The position numbers were made by a program, and so were the translations under genes. Shown here in pieces: positions 50,089 to 62,500 of a stretch of 64,000 nucleotides of DNA (the first letter of the stretch is position 1; the number at the start of each line of letters is the position of its first letter). Source of the stretch: Daphnia carinata (taxonomy: Eukaryota; Arthropoda; Branchiopoda; Diplostraca; Daphniidae). The stretch spans positions 1,116,001 to 1,180,000 of the forward strand of contig NC_081336.1 of assembly GCF_022539665.2 (NCBI RefSeq), given 5' to 3'. The notes beneath the pieces were generated by a model. It did no database searches and had not been told where the DNA came from. It saw nothing but the letters and a program-made list of their open reading frames with translations.

Positions 50089-50595
50089 GGCGAACGGCGG
50101 TTGTGACGACTCGGAGACAAGACAACACAGCAGAGGCCGGGGAGCACTGCAGCGGCTGATCACCGATTGACAAACATCAGCAGTCAAATGGAAAAAGGAA
50201 ATATCTACAAGAAGGAGAGGGGTGCAAGGAACAATGTGAACCTTAATCAAATTAGCAACTATAAGGTCGGGTATGTAACTCCCAAGGATCCGGCTGCGCA
50301 GCAAATCCAATTGAATGCGCCGGGACCTACAAGTGTGACAAGAAGCTTAAGGGATGTCATTGAGAAGCCATCCAAAACCATTCCGGCTAGCAGCAAAAGA
50401 GCAGACTAGCAACTGAACTATTTTCCTGCTTGCCCCCCCCCCCCCCCTTTTTTTTTTTTTTTTTTTTAAATTAGAATCATTTGTAAAGAAATGTTACTCA
50501 ATTTAAGATGTGTACACAACTTGCTCTGTTGTAACAGATCGTGGACAGCTACAGAGACATTCACTACTTCCGTCGTGGTACATAACACAGAGGCG
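50089..50595. promoter_or_regulatory. G-beta promoter region and dynein 3' flank, with C15-T20 tract
   Basis: Contains the promoter of the minus-strand G-beta gene just above 50088. An 80-codon plus-strand frame (50167-50409) resembles no known protein. A run of 15 C followed by 20 T (50433-50467) lies about 130 nt beyond the dynein stop codon. On the transcribed strand of the dynein it reads A20-G15. Confidence 0.5.
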
Positions 50596-53500
50596 TTATT
50601 TGATATCACACAAGAGGGCCACGCCTCGCAATGTCCAATGTTTCGGATTGACGTCCGTTTCCAGATCGATGGAACCGATGTAAGTGCTGGTGGAACGAAT
50701 AGGCTTGCGGTAGATTGGACATTCATAAGATTTTGGATCTTTGCCAGCTGTCGAATTGATGGCGTAGACGTAAATGACTGGCATAGGCTCGTAGAGGATT
50801 TTGCCTTTCGTTTCCACTAGCTTTCCCGTCTTGCGGTCTAGTGATGCCCCTTCAAGGTACATTCCGTGAATGTAAACACCTAAATCGAATTGCCAATTAA
50901 AATGCAATTTAATAGCTGACAGTCAACGATGGTTACCTTCAGCAGGATGGTCCGTCACTTCTTCTTTACTCAGTCTAGTTATCACACTTTGCAAGACAAC
51001 CGAGTCGAGGGCCCAACCTCGATGAGCTCGTGTTACTTCCTGTCGCATGGCTGTCAAGAAGCCTTGCGGATTAAAAAATCCCGCTATCCAAAATACTTTT
51101 GGCTTTCCCTGGAATTTTTAACAACTAATCTAGCGGAAGAACAATTTTTAGAAACTCTAAAGAAATCAATACCATGAATATCCACTTTGTAAACTGAGTG
51201 TTACGTTCCAGAAATTCGGTGAACCAGAAACCCAAAGTGGAACTCTCCCAAGAAACTCCTTTCCACGCTTCCGGCACTCTCGCATCGTACATGGCATCCA
51301 TTGCTTGAAGAAGATGTGGTGACATGATAATCGTTCCCTCAATGGCTAGTTTTAAATCCAACAACACTTTGCGTACCTTGAGAACGAAATATCAGTAAAT
51401 ACAAAATCAATTTTGTTTTATAACATTAAATACCGTTAAGATGACTCGCTGCATTCGATCAATTTCTTGCCGAAGGAAAATAGCCATTGGCAATAAAGGA
51501 CCCATTCGACTGAGTGATTCTCTCACTTCATGATCAACATAGTTCCTCGGCATCTTCTCCAGCATATCATCCGCCAATCGATAGACTACTGATTCTCTCG
51601 TATCACTTCCACGGATATTTCCGCCTTCTTTCGGCTGAATGGACAGAATCGTATCCAAGATGGCTTGCGCTCTGCAAGTTGACTTTTATGGTTAAGCAGT
51701 TTGAAATTAGAACTATGGGCTGATACCTGTTCATTTGGTAAGTAATTTCAGCATTGGCATCCAGTCCCAAAATGAGAGGCGAATCTGTAGCTGGTAAGTT
51801 TGCAACGTGATCCAAGCATCCGGCAATGCTTTTAGCTTGCACACCGGTAGGCAATGTGTAATTTTGATAGAATTCGAAACCTGGAGCGAGTATTCGATCG
51901 CTGAACCACAGCGAAGTGAATGTGAGCAGCAAACGCTTATCAAAATCATCCGTCACCTAATAAACATTTTTAATTAGCAAAAAATATAAATATTTTTGTA
52001 TACATGCTTTTAATTATTACTCGGCCACCGTACTGGGCTTCTCCCACCATAAAACAGATTGTCGGCCAAGAGATACCCTTCCTTGGATCCATATCGTCCA
52101 AATGATTCTGAACGCACTGAATAGCTCCGATCAAATCCGACTGGTTAAATTCGTAGATTGTGTTCCAACCAAGAGGGCCGTATTTACGACGTTCCAGCAG
52201 CACAGTGTGCAAGAAAGCTACAGTGTAAACAAGCGTCGGCCAAGCGGGTGACGGCGAATAGTCCAAAAGATCCTGCGGGACGTCGGTAAATGTTCGTTTC
52301 ATCGAAGCTCGGATTCCTTGCGGCGGCTCGTTCGTAAACTTGATAGCAGTTTGTAGTAGACTAATCGGGAACAGCGGATGAACTTCAGTAGTGACCCATA
52401 AACGGAATTGCGGATGGACATCGCCTTCCATCAGCGACTCGAGGAGTTCGTGACAAAATGCTAAATTAAGGTGGCAATTCTGAAGGAGGAGCCAGTGCCC
52501 TGTGGACATACATTCAGCTAGCAGACGTCGTGCGTGAATCTCTTGGCCCTGGCCCATAGAGAGCGCTTTGATCTCGTGCTCTCTTTGACGAGCTAAATGT
52601 TCAATCTTCTGCGAAGGATCGGAGCAAGTGGTTAAAATGCAAATCAGTGGAATTCGGGGTTCCGATTCCGCCCACATGGCTTCCAAATCGAGTAGAGGAG
52701 CGTCGATGAATTGTTGTCCTAATGAATGGATGACGTAGTTCTGAGCCGACTGTAACATCCGGTCGGGACACCACGAACGAATGAGTAGTAACTTCCGGAA
52801 CGCGACCATATTTAACGATTTGGAGTAACCGCAAGGAATTTCTTCCTGTTCTGGCCGTTCTTTTTCCACCCAGGATCGCCATTCACGTTCGTTCTCGTGA
52901 ATTTGTTGTAGGAGATCCGTAAACGGGTGGAGTGTACTCAGTTCGACCAAATTGAGCCAAACAGCATCCAAGATCCACTTGTAAGGTTTAGGCGGAGCTG
53001 TATTGAGATCCAGCGATGCTCCGCCTTTGATCAACTTCATAAATTCGGCGTGACTAATCGCACCGTTGTGCAGGTCAATTTTGATTGCCATCAGAAGTGT
53101 AAAAAGAAACTGATGTTGTTCGTAAAGGCCTCGTAAAGTATAACCCCACACTTCGCGGTTCAGCGTCGAGAGCACCGAACTGACCCTCTCAAGGATGTTG
53201 GGCGTCCTCATGGCTTTGGCTAGGGACCCATCGAAAAGATGGAGGAACTGCTTTAAACTCGTCTGGTACATGACGTTGACATGTGACATTTCAACGATCA
53301 AGAAATATAGGATTGAACCCCGAGTGGCCACGGGACGGAATTCTTCGCGGGCTGTGTTGATTTTGTGTTCCATTTCAGCGGCAACGGCCAGTTTGTGGTT
53401 GACTTCTTGGGCCGTCATTTTCGTATCGTGAAGTACGAGCAACAGGTCTTCATCGTCAATCAAAGAACCTGCAGTCGAAGTCAGTCGGAAGAGCAAATTA

Positions 53501-56500
53501 TCTTCCAATTGCTGGATGAGTCGCTTGTTCTCCATAACCGATTCGAACAGACTGGTTCGTTCAGCCTCCAGGTCAGCCCGTTCAGTAGACACAACGCGAG
53601 CAAGCAGCTGATCTTCAAGACCTCGTTGAGTGACGGTAAAGTCAATCATAGTAACTTTAGAGCTGACTTCTGGTGTGTAGGCAGGATTGGGCAGTTTTGT
53701 AGTGATGTAAAGTGTGAAGCCGGGCATAATATCGCAATCTTTGTCACCAATAATGACCTTATCCATCGATCCGGCGCGGATAAAATTCTTGTTCAAAAGG
53801 TTATCCAGAACAGGATCAAGTTCTTCCCCAACGTCTTCGATTAGTAAAGGTCGACCAAGAGACAAAGCATCGTCGAGATGGGCACGGAAATACTTGTGGT
53901 TGAGGGATGTCGTCTGTAATTCATTGATGCCTTCTTTGGCTTTAATCCAATTTTTCCCTTGACCCTGTGGATCAATGAGCAATGGATACGAATGCGAACG
54001 GACTACAATCACAGCATTCTGAATTGAATGGTCATCGCTGGGCAGACCCTGTAACGTCCACTCTGTTTGTTGGACGGTGTCGGACATCATCTGCGTTACG
54101 TTTAGAGTTGGAGTAAATGGAATGTCTCGATTTTTTAACGTTTTCTTCCAAGCTTGGAAGATCTTCGCTCGGAATTCCTGATTGAACGGGCCAGCATAGG
54201 ATAAGAAAGCAGTGGCGAGAATAGCGTCACCCACTAAGCGGCCAATTTGTTCTTTAAACGCTCGGCACTGTAACGTCCAGCGAAGTTTTTCTCCGCTGAG
54301 TCCGCTAATCAGTGAAGCCGCGATGCCCATCTTCCTTCGGCAAACTGCAGCCGCTTCCGTCAAGCGTTTCTTATCGCCCATGGCGGAATCGTATTGGGAT
54401 GTCACAAAATCGAGAGCTTTCTCTTTTTCAGACAGAACATCTTCCGCTTTGGCTAATTCTGACATGGCGGCAGACAATCGTACTTCTTGCAAAGCTAAAT
54501 TTGCCTATTGCGAGAAAGTATTTAAAAAAAAAAAAAAAACTGTAATGGAAGATCAATTTTTCAAAGATTACGAAACTTACCTTTAGAGGTAATACTTCTT
54601 TGTTAACTGTAAAGAAAAAGGCCATGGCTCTTGACCAGGATAGTAAACCCGCCACATCACCGCATACTCGTTTAGCCGTTTCAATGTTATACTCTTCGTC
54701 ACGGAAGTAAGGCTCGAGAAGTTCCACAGTTTCATCCGATATCGTATCCTTTGGAAAGTACTGCAGCTGTTGCAAAAAATTTGTGCTGGCCATCATCTAA
54801 ATTACAATAATAATAAAAAATTCGATTCGGAAATAAAATTATGTTCAGCAAACTCCGACTTTGAGAGATTCGTTCCATGACGGTTTAAACCCTCCAAAAG
54901 CTGGTTCGTGAGTCACGGGTTGGATTTTACGCTGAAATAGGATCAAAACGGCGTCCATAATTCTCATAATAAGGGGAGGCGGTCTTCCCAGTTTGCGCAC
55001 CGTAGCTAGACATTATAACGCGTTTTAAATAAATAAATGAAAACAAATTCAAGCCTAAAATTAGTGGCTTAAAAACCAATATGAGCAGGTTTGATAGTGT
55101 TAAGAGCGGCTTCTGCTTCTTCCAAAGCTGGTCGGGCAGCTTCAAGTTTTTGTTCAGCCACCAGCTTGTCAGCTGCAATCACATCTACCAATCGCTGGGC
55201 TCGATCTTTGGCCAGCTGGACGTGATTTTTGGTAGTTTCTGCTTCACGAGCTCGATGTGTCACTTCAACTAAGACCTGTAAAAAATCGAATAATTATATA
55301 ATCGAACACGAAAGAGTCACACAGTATGAACAGACCGTCTCAGCCGTTTCGGAAGCCAGGGCCAATTCTTTCTCCATTTCCGCAAGATCCGTCTTGAGCT
55401 TCTCAACCGTTTCTGAGGCTTCCTGTAATTTAGCAAGGCCCGTCTCAATCCGGGTGGCCATTCCACCTATTTCAGCAGTTTTACTGCCGAAAACGCTTTT
55501 GTAACTGGACAAGAAGCTCAGATAGGTCCTCGGTGTTACGTGGGTCGATCGTCTGAACCTTTGGAAATATTCTTTGGCCGTTTCAGCTACACTCTCCTGG
55601 ATGGATCCGAGAGCGTTTTCCACTTCATGGAGCAAATCCGTTTGATTCAAAAGGGTAAAATCCGTGAGGAAATGACGCGCTACAGCGACAAGAGCTTCTC
55701 GCGGCCACGGTTGAAACCAGTCAAGCGTACAGCCGGAGGTGAGCCCAGGAAATTTGAAAGCACGTTGTCGAAACTTTTCTCCTACCTAAAAACAATTGAT
55801 TGAGCAAATGAAATATTTCTGAATGAACGGAATTTAAATGAAAGGTACCGGAGAAAAGCAAAGGGCGATATGAAGATGCTGACGGACTCGTGACATGAAA
55901 TATTCCATGACATTCTCTTGATTCAATTCACGCTTGGGAAATTCACGTTTCATAATTGGAATCAGTTCAGAGATGATTTCTCCTTGTTCATCACGGTTGA
56001 ACAAGTTTGATACGGTTCCTGATTTAAATACAACAGTTGATGCAAGTAAAACACATGGCCAATAACAGGATAGTTACCAGAAGATAAAACGCTGTTCAGG
56101 TACTCTAGGAAAGCTTCTTCTTTCACATCTTGATCTGTGAAGATGAACGTCGTCCCTTTACCTTGAATGCCACAGGTTCTGTAAAGAACTTTGAGATCTT
56201 CAAGGAAATTTCCCACATTGTAGGACCTGTAAAGCAAGTGGAATTGAATGATGAATTGGAAAAAAGGTTGAAGAGAGTTCCAGACTGACCGTGTAAGGGT
56301 GATGTGAAACGTTTTATAGCCTGCAATGAACGAGGCCAATTTGGTGAGTGATTGTTTGCCAGAACCGCCCACTCCAACCAACAAGACGTTGCCGCCCGGA
56401 TGTCGTAGAATTCGAGAAATCTAAAAGATTTAATTTATTTGTTTATTTCTTTTTTAATCTTAATTTTAGAACTCATTTTTGGCGAGTCATTGCACCTCAT

Positions 56501-59500
56501 ATGGAGTTTAAAACTTACCTTAATCAAGTGTTCGACGGCGTCTTGGAAGAAAACCAAGTCCATGCCATGGCCTCGAATCATGTCATTATATTGGGTCAAA
56601 AACATGGTCAATCGTTCCTGGAGATCGTCGAATGACTGAACGGGTTCATAGACCTTAGGGAGTTCCATGTCTACTTCTTCGGTTTCGTCACCCGTCGGTT
56701 CGGGTGCGTCTCGCATGAAATCGACAAAGTACTGAGATTCTTGCACGTATTCAACGAACTCATCGCCCAGGTATTTGGCAACATGGTAGACGAGTTCTTT
56801 CTCAAACCAGTCTTTGTCAGATTGAACAGTAAATCTGAAGACAACCAATAAAATTTAAAACACATTACTGAAATTCAAACGTATGAAATACGTATACCTA
56901 TCTGCGATAACTCGCGTAACCTCGTGTTTCCAGGCAGCCATGAGTACGCTAACACTATCGATGACGTTGCACAGAAAACTGCTCATTCCTTGCCAGATGC
57001 GAGACAAATCTCGTAGGTTGAAAATATAATGAAACTTTGCTGGAGTAGGTAACATTTTCGCCTATGTAAACAATGAAAATGAGTTAATTATTGATTGTGG
57101 TAGGTAGAAAATGTTTGCTTGCTTTTGTAGACATCCAAAGGAGTCGTGTAAGTGGCACGAGTTTTTCAACCAGCTCACGGACTTCTTGCGAAAATCCTCT
57201 TTTGATTGAATAATGACCGGATGCGATGGTACCGAAGACTTTATCCAAGGACGAGTTTGAAGGCAAAGGACAGTTGAAGATGCAGAAATGTCTTTTCAGC
57301 CTCTGCGGGATGTCATTACGACCACCACCTATCAAACGGGAATGTAATTTAGAGCAGAAGCGATAACAATTAGTTAAATAACTTTGGAACCTGGATGAAT
57401 CATAGCAGCGACGAAATGAAGGTCGATAATATGGGTGAAATCGCCTGGTTTTTCCAGCGAGTAAAAACCTTTCATCTCCAAGAGTTGTCTCACAATTTCA
57501 TTGGTTGCTTGATCTCCCCACTCGTTAACGTGTGGCAAATTGACGTCATCAATGAAAACAGTCAACTTTTTCCCGGCTGGTGGGCCATAGGTATTGCCCA
57601 TTCGTTTATCTACACATCCTTCAATCGTTCGCTACAAATCGAGAAAATTTTGTTAAACTCTGCGACTCCATTCATAACATATGAATCTCTTTACTTGAAA
57701 CTGGAATGTTGTGGTGGCCGACGAGAAATTCAAAGAGCGGATGAGATTGTCATCGCTCTTATGCTTTTTCAGGTAGGCGTTAATCATCACTGTTTTGGCC
57801 GACCCTTGTTCTCCAATCAGCAAAACGGGCTACGTGTAAATGTCAAAGAATTATAAATTTATCATGGAAACCTACTTTAAAAGATCTTACTTTTCCTTGC
57901 TTTGCGATGGTGTTTAAGAGATATTCGGTACGGACACTGTCCACGTTGGGGACTAGCATGGATGCAAAGTCAATCGTGGCTGTTTCCGGGTACTGGAATG
58001 TTGAAACATGATTTCTCCAATGATCCCATTCACCTGGAACGAATGAAGCATCACATCATTCGACAATTGAAAATTTTCAATTGGTAAAAACTCTAACCGT
58101 CAGTCCCAACGACAAAGTCGAAGACAGTATCTTCGCTGTCAGGTTCCTTGGGAGGTAAAGCCAGGTGTGAGAAATGCGTTGTGAGGAATGCATCTAACTT
58201 TATTCGATCATCTATCTCTAAAAAGGCTCCGATCGCCCAGACGACTGCGAAAACGTAAAGTCGTTCCAATTGAATCCGCGTGACTCTGGGTGTGACTCCA
58301 CTTTTTGAACCGGAATCATTAGCTTCGTTGAGTACTACAAAACATAAAGAAATAAAAAATGCGTGAAAACAAGTAGAGATTTCAAATAAAGAGTGACTTC
58401 AACCTTTTAAATCCAATGCTAATTCTGGAACTTCTAGCGGTGGGCCGTCACGTACCGCTCCTAGAGCTGACGTCCCTCTTTCGTAAGTACTTTCTTTATG
58501 GTCGTTGTCTTCATTTGGAATCAAACCTTCAAGCAGACAAACAGCCTGAAAAATAAAAGCCAATTCAATGTCACAATCGTTAAGAGTTTCATTAAAATAC
58601 AACTGTTTTCAGAAAAATATACCTGGTTGATAATATTGAACTCAAGGACGTCCATCATGTACTTCAAATTTTGTCTGCTCCACTGATAGATTGGCGAAAA
58701 GGATTCTTCAAATATGTTGCGAAGAACTTCTACTTCAGTTGTAGGTCTTTTCAAAAGCCAGGCGGCAAGCAGTGGGCGCCAATCCAAGCCAGAAGAGCTC
58801 ATGTACACCTGCAATAATTAGGAAGTTGATTTACAACAATTAGATGTATAGAAGCCACTTCATAAAAACAGGGTTAAACTAAGTTAATTATTTTTAAAAA
58901 TCTTAATTAATTAGTTTGATAATCGATTACTATTTCCAATCAATCTCAACAGGGGTAATCCGCCAGATGTCACGTAATCAACTGTAACATTAGTCACAAC
59001 ACAAGTTGCGTTCGAGTTGCCCATCGAAAAATAACATTACAAAATTGGCAAAAGACGATGCCCAGCCTGAATTGGTTTAGTTTAAATCGTGTGGATGGTG
59101 GACCGTCATACTTTGGCAATGCAAACAGACTATCGGCTTCCTTGTATTGGAACGATTGGCTATTCGGCGTGGTCATAACGGCAGCAGCTTTCATAACAGT
59201 ACTACTCCTTCTTTCTCCCATTTACAAACACCAATGGAGAACCATTGGTCTGGTAAGAGAGTTCACGAACCCGTTAATGCTTTAAGGCATAAAGTAATTC
59301 GTAATATGATGACAGGTAACAACAAGTATCCTCATGGGAGGTGCCTTCCTTCTTTCTCTAGTAATGCCTTGGTGGCAATGTGGTGGGCCAGTGTCCATTC
59401 GAGCACCAATTCGAGTCCAGGATACAGAGCTCATGAACTTAACTCTTGAGGTTCACATCGGGCTTAACTATGTCAACATCACACTGTTACTGGATCCCTT

Positions 59501-62500
59501 GCAGGGTGGTTCTGCTCAGAATAACGACATCGTTCTACCACGTCTTCTACCGCGAGATTCACTACAACAGTTAACTGGATCCTATGCGAAACTGAGCGAT
59601 ATGGAAAGGATCAAATTTAACGAGCGGATTGAACTCAAAACGGCCGAAGAGATGCGAGAACAGTTCAGAGCAGCCCTAGAACGTGGATTGCCCGTCCCGA
59701 TATTGACAGTCGTCAACTATCTGAGTCACCAAGAAGAAGGTTTCCGCTGGTCGGTTGATTTCCGCCTCGCTGGATTCTTTTGCCAATTCACATTGACTTT
59801 AACACTCATCTCCTGGGCCTGGATGAACATCTTTTTTCTGGTCATTCCGCAGCACGGAGCTATCGCCATGATAACAACCGGTTTGCTGGCTCTTCTCTCC
59901 GTCTTCCTCTACTGGATTTTACTGCCAACCTTGGATCTAGTCATCAACATCAACGGAAGCATTCTCCAATTCAGACTAGACGGCTGTTACTGGACGGTGT
60001 TTGGCACTGGTCTTTTTGCCCTGTTGATAGGCAGCTTCTTGCTGATTCTAGAGATTCGCCAACCTGGTACTGTTGTATTCGACCTGGAAATCGACTCTGA
60101 ATTCAAGGCCAAATTAATAAACAAAGTGGTAGAGAAACGCTCAATCAAATTACAGCCATCCATGCCATTAAGTCCACACAAGCCAAGCTTGAAATCAAAG
60201 CTGTCCGTTATCGATGCCACAGTGGAAAGCTACGTCCAATCGAGCGTCACAACATCGGATACCAAACTGGATTCAGGATTTGGCATTTCGTCGGACTCGA
60301 TTTCTAATTTCGACACTCAATTTCAGATGAATTCTGCATCCGATCTTGAACAGATAGCCACTATGGATGGATCTTACTTCAAGTCGTCCGTCACAAATGT
60401 ACGGTAAAAACATTGTCTTATTAAAAAGAGGCAGATAGGCTATTAGTCGTTTTTGAAAACTAGCTGATACAAGCGGAGGATGCCCCTAAGATCTACAGCT
60501 ACACGTTCCGGCACGGAAGGGAGTTGCCCAGCTTCCACGAGAGCACAATATCGCTGCACAGCGAGACTGCGCCACGTTATTTAGACAGTATCGTCGAGGA
60601 GGATATCGTTGTTCACAACTCGGCAAATTCCCCTCCAAAAACAATTTTGATCAATTCGGGTGAAGGAACGCAACGCAATTCCGAATCCTCGTCAGACTTG
60701 GAAAAGGAAGAATGGCAAGATCCTGTTGAAAATGGCGAGACGGAACGTTTCCATGTGGATTCTGATGGACACAATGATACGTTTTGTTCTACGATCAGTT
60801 CAGCTACGGATCCCTCCCCAAGACGTCGTTCGCAACGCGCTATGTCGATTGGGTAACAATTTCAAAGATCACCCTCCTAAATTTAGCCCTTTCATTTCAA
60901 GTGTTTTTCATCAGGTCCCATCGAGACATTTTCGGACACACACCCAAAGAGCTAATTTAAGGTATACAACGATACTACTTCCTTTTGTAAAATATAGAGC
61001 TCTCCTTATCGAAAATGTTGTAAGAGAAATATATATGAAAATATAAATATTATTATCGATGTATATGGAGTATTGTTCTTACCATTCCACATCGGGATAC
61101 TGTAGCGGGCGAAGCATTGTCAATGTTATGCGGCTCGAAGATGATTTTGCAGTACGGAGACATTGGCAGGCGATCGCCGTTGGCCAGCGTCAATGTTCTG
61201 TTGTCGTCCAGCACAGAATTGAGGTTTTCAATCCAAAGGGAGTCGACTGGTCCATCGAGTACCAACCAAATATGTTCGCCACGTTTAGTGCGCAGGGTCT
61301 TGCGCCACAAGGCCGAAAAAATGCCATCAGTCCTGAAGTATGAAATGTATCATTCTTTTACTATTATCCATTAAAAATAAAACATCGTTGTTGTACCAAT
61401 CATTTGTAGCAACATCTAGACGGCCAAACATCTGAGCAGCTGAAATTGCTTTCGGATTCATTCGGAGTTCGCGGTGGGGCTGACCGCAAGCACTCAGGGA
61501 TTTCTATGAACCACGAAATCCTAAACAACGGTCTCAATGAATAAAAATATAACTGAATTCAAGTTTACCATCAAAATCTGGATGCAGGCGGTTTTTCCAG
61601 AACCAGTCGGTCCCAACGTCATGATTCCGTGACGTACTAGTTGCGTTTCGTACAGCTGGATTAATTTCAAAAGCCACGGAGGATGCATTATTAACCCTGC
61701 CGCTTTAACCTGTTCTCGGATGGCATTTTCCAGCTCGGCGTAATTCGTTTTTTCCAGAGCCGTAGTTGGGAAAAGATCGCCGATGAGGGACATAAACAAA
61801 GGCTCGTCTTCGTCCACCAGTTTTGACAGATTCATGTCACGCAAAACTCTCATGACAATCATGCTCTCAGAATCGCGGACGTTTTGTCGTTTCGTGGCGC
61901 CCAGCGTCCGCAATACAGACAGAATGTTTCGCAATCCGAAATCGTAATGGACCTGCTTTGTCAGCTGTTCTTCGCAGAGTTTGTATAGAGTATAAAATTT
62001 TCGGGCCAGGGTAATGTTTTCCAAAAATCCACATGATGCCAGTTTGACACGGATAATAATTTGACGATCGGGTACCATCTGTAAAAATCAGCTGTTAATA
62101 CGAGATGAATAACTAATTTTTAAATTTAGTATACCATGGAGACGAAACGGAATTGATTCTTAAGATTCTCTGGTAGTTGTTGACGGCCAGCGTATCCAGG
62201 ATTCATCGTCAAAAAGATGCCGAATTCAGGGTTCATCTCGATAGTGTCGCCATCCGTGAAGATGAGTTGTCTCTTTTTCTCTCTTTTGCAGGCGAGAACG
62301 ACGGCAATCTGCTGGGCAGCTACTGATAAAACGGCCAACTCGATACGATTAAACTCGTCGAAGCAACCCCAGGCACCCGACTGGGCCAGTCCTTTGTAAA
62401 TTCGACCGAGACCACGGAAATCCATCTGATCGGAACAGTTGAACACGACGACGTATTTGCCAAGCGTCTTGCCCATATCTTTAGTCGTTTCCGTCTTGCC

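Noticed and set aside
50167-50409. 80-codon plus-strand frame upstream of the G-beta gene
   Set aside because: It overlaps the G-beta promoter, resembles no family and has no splice support; probably chance.
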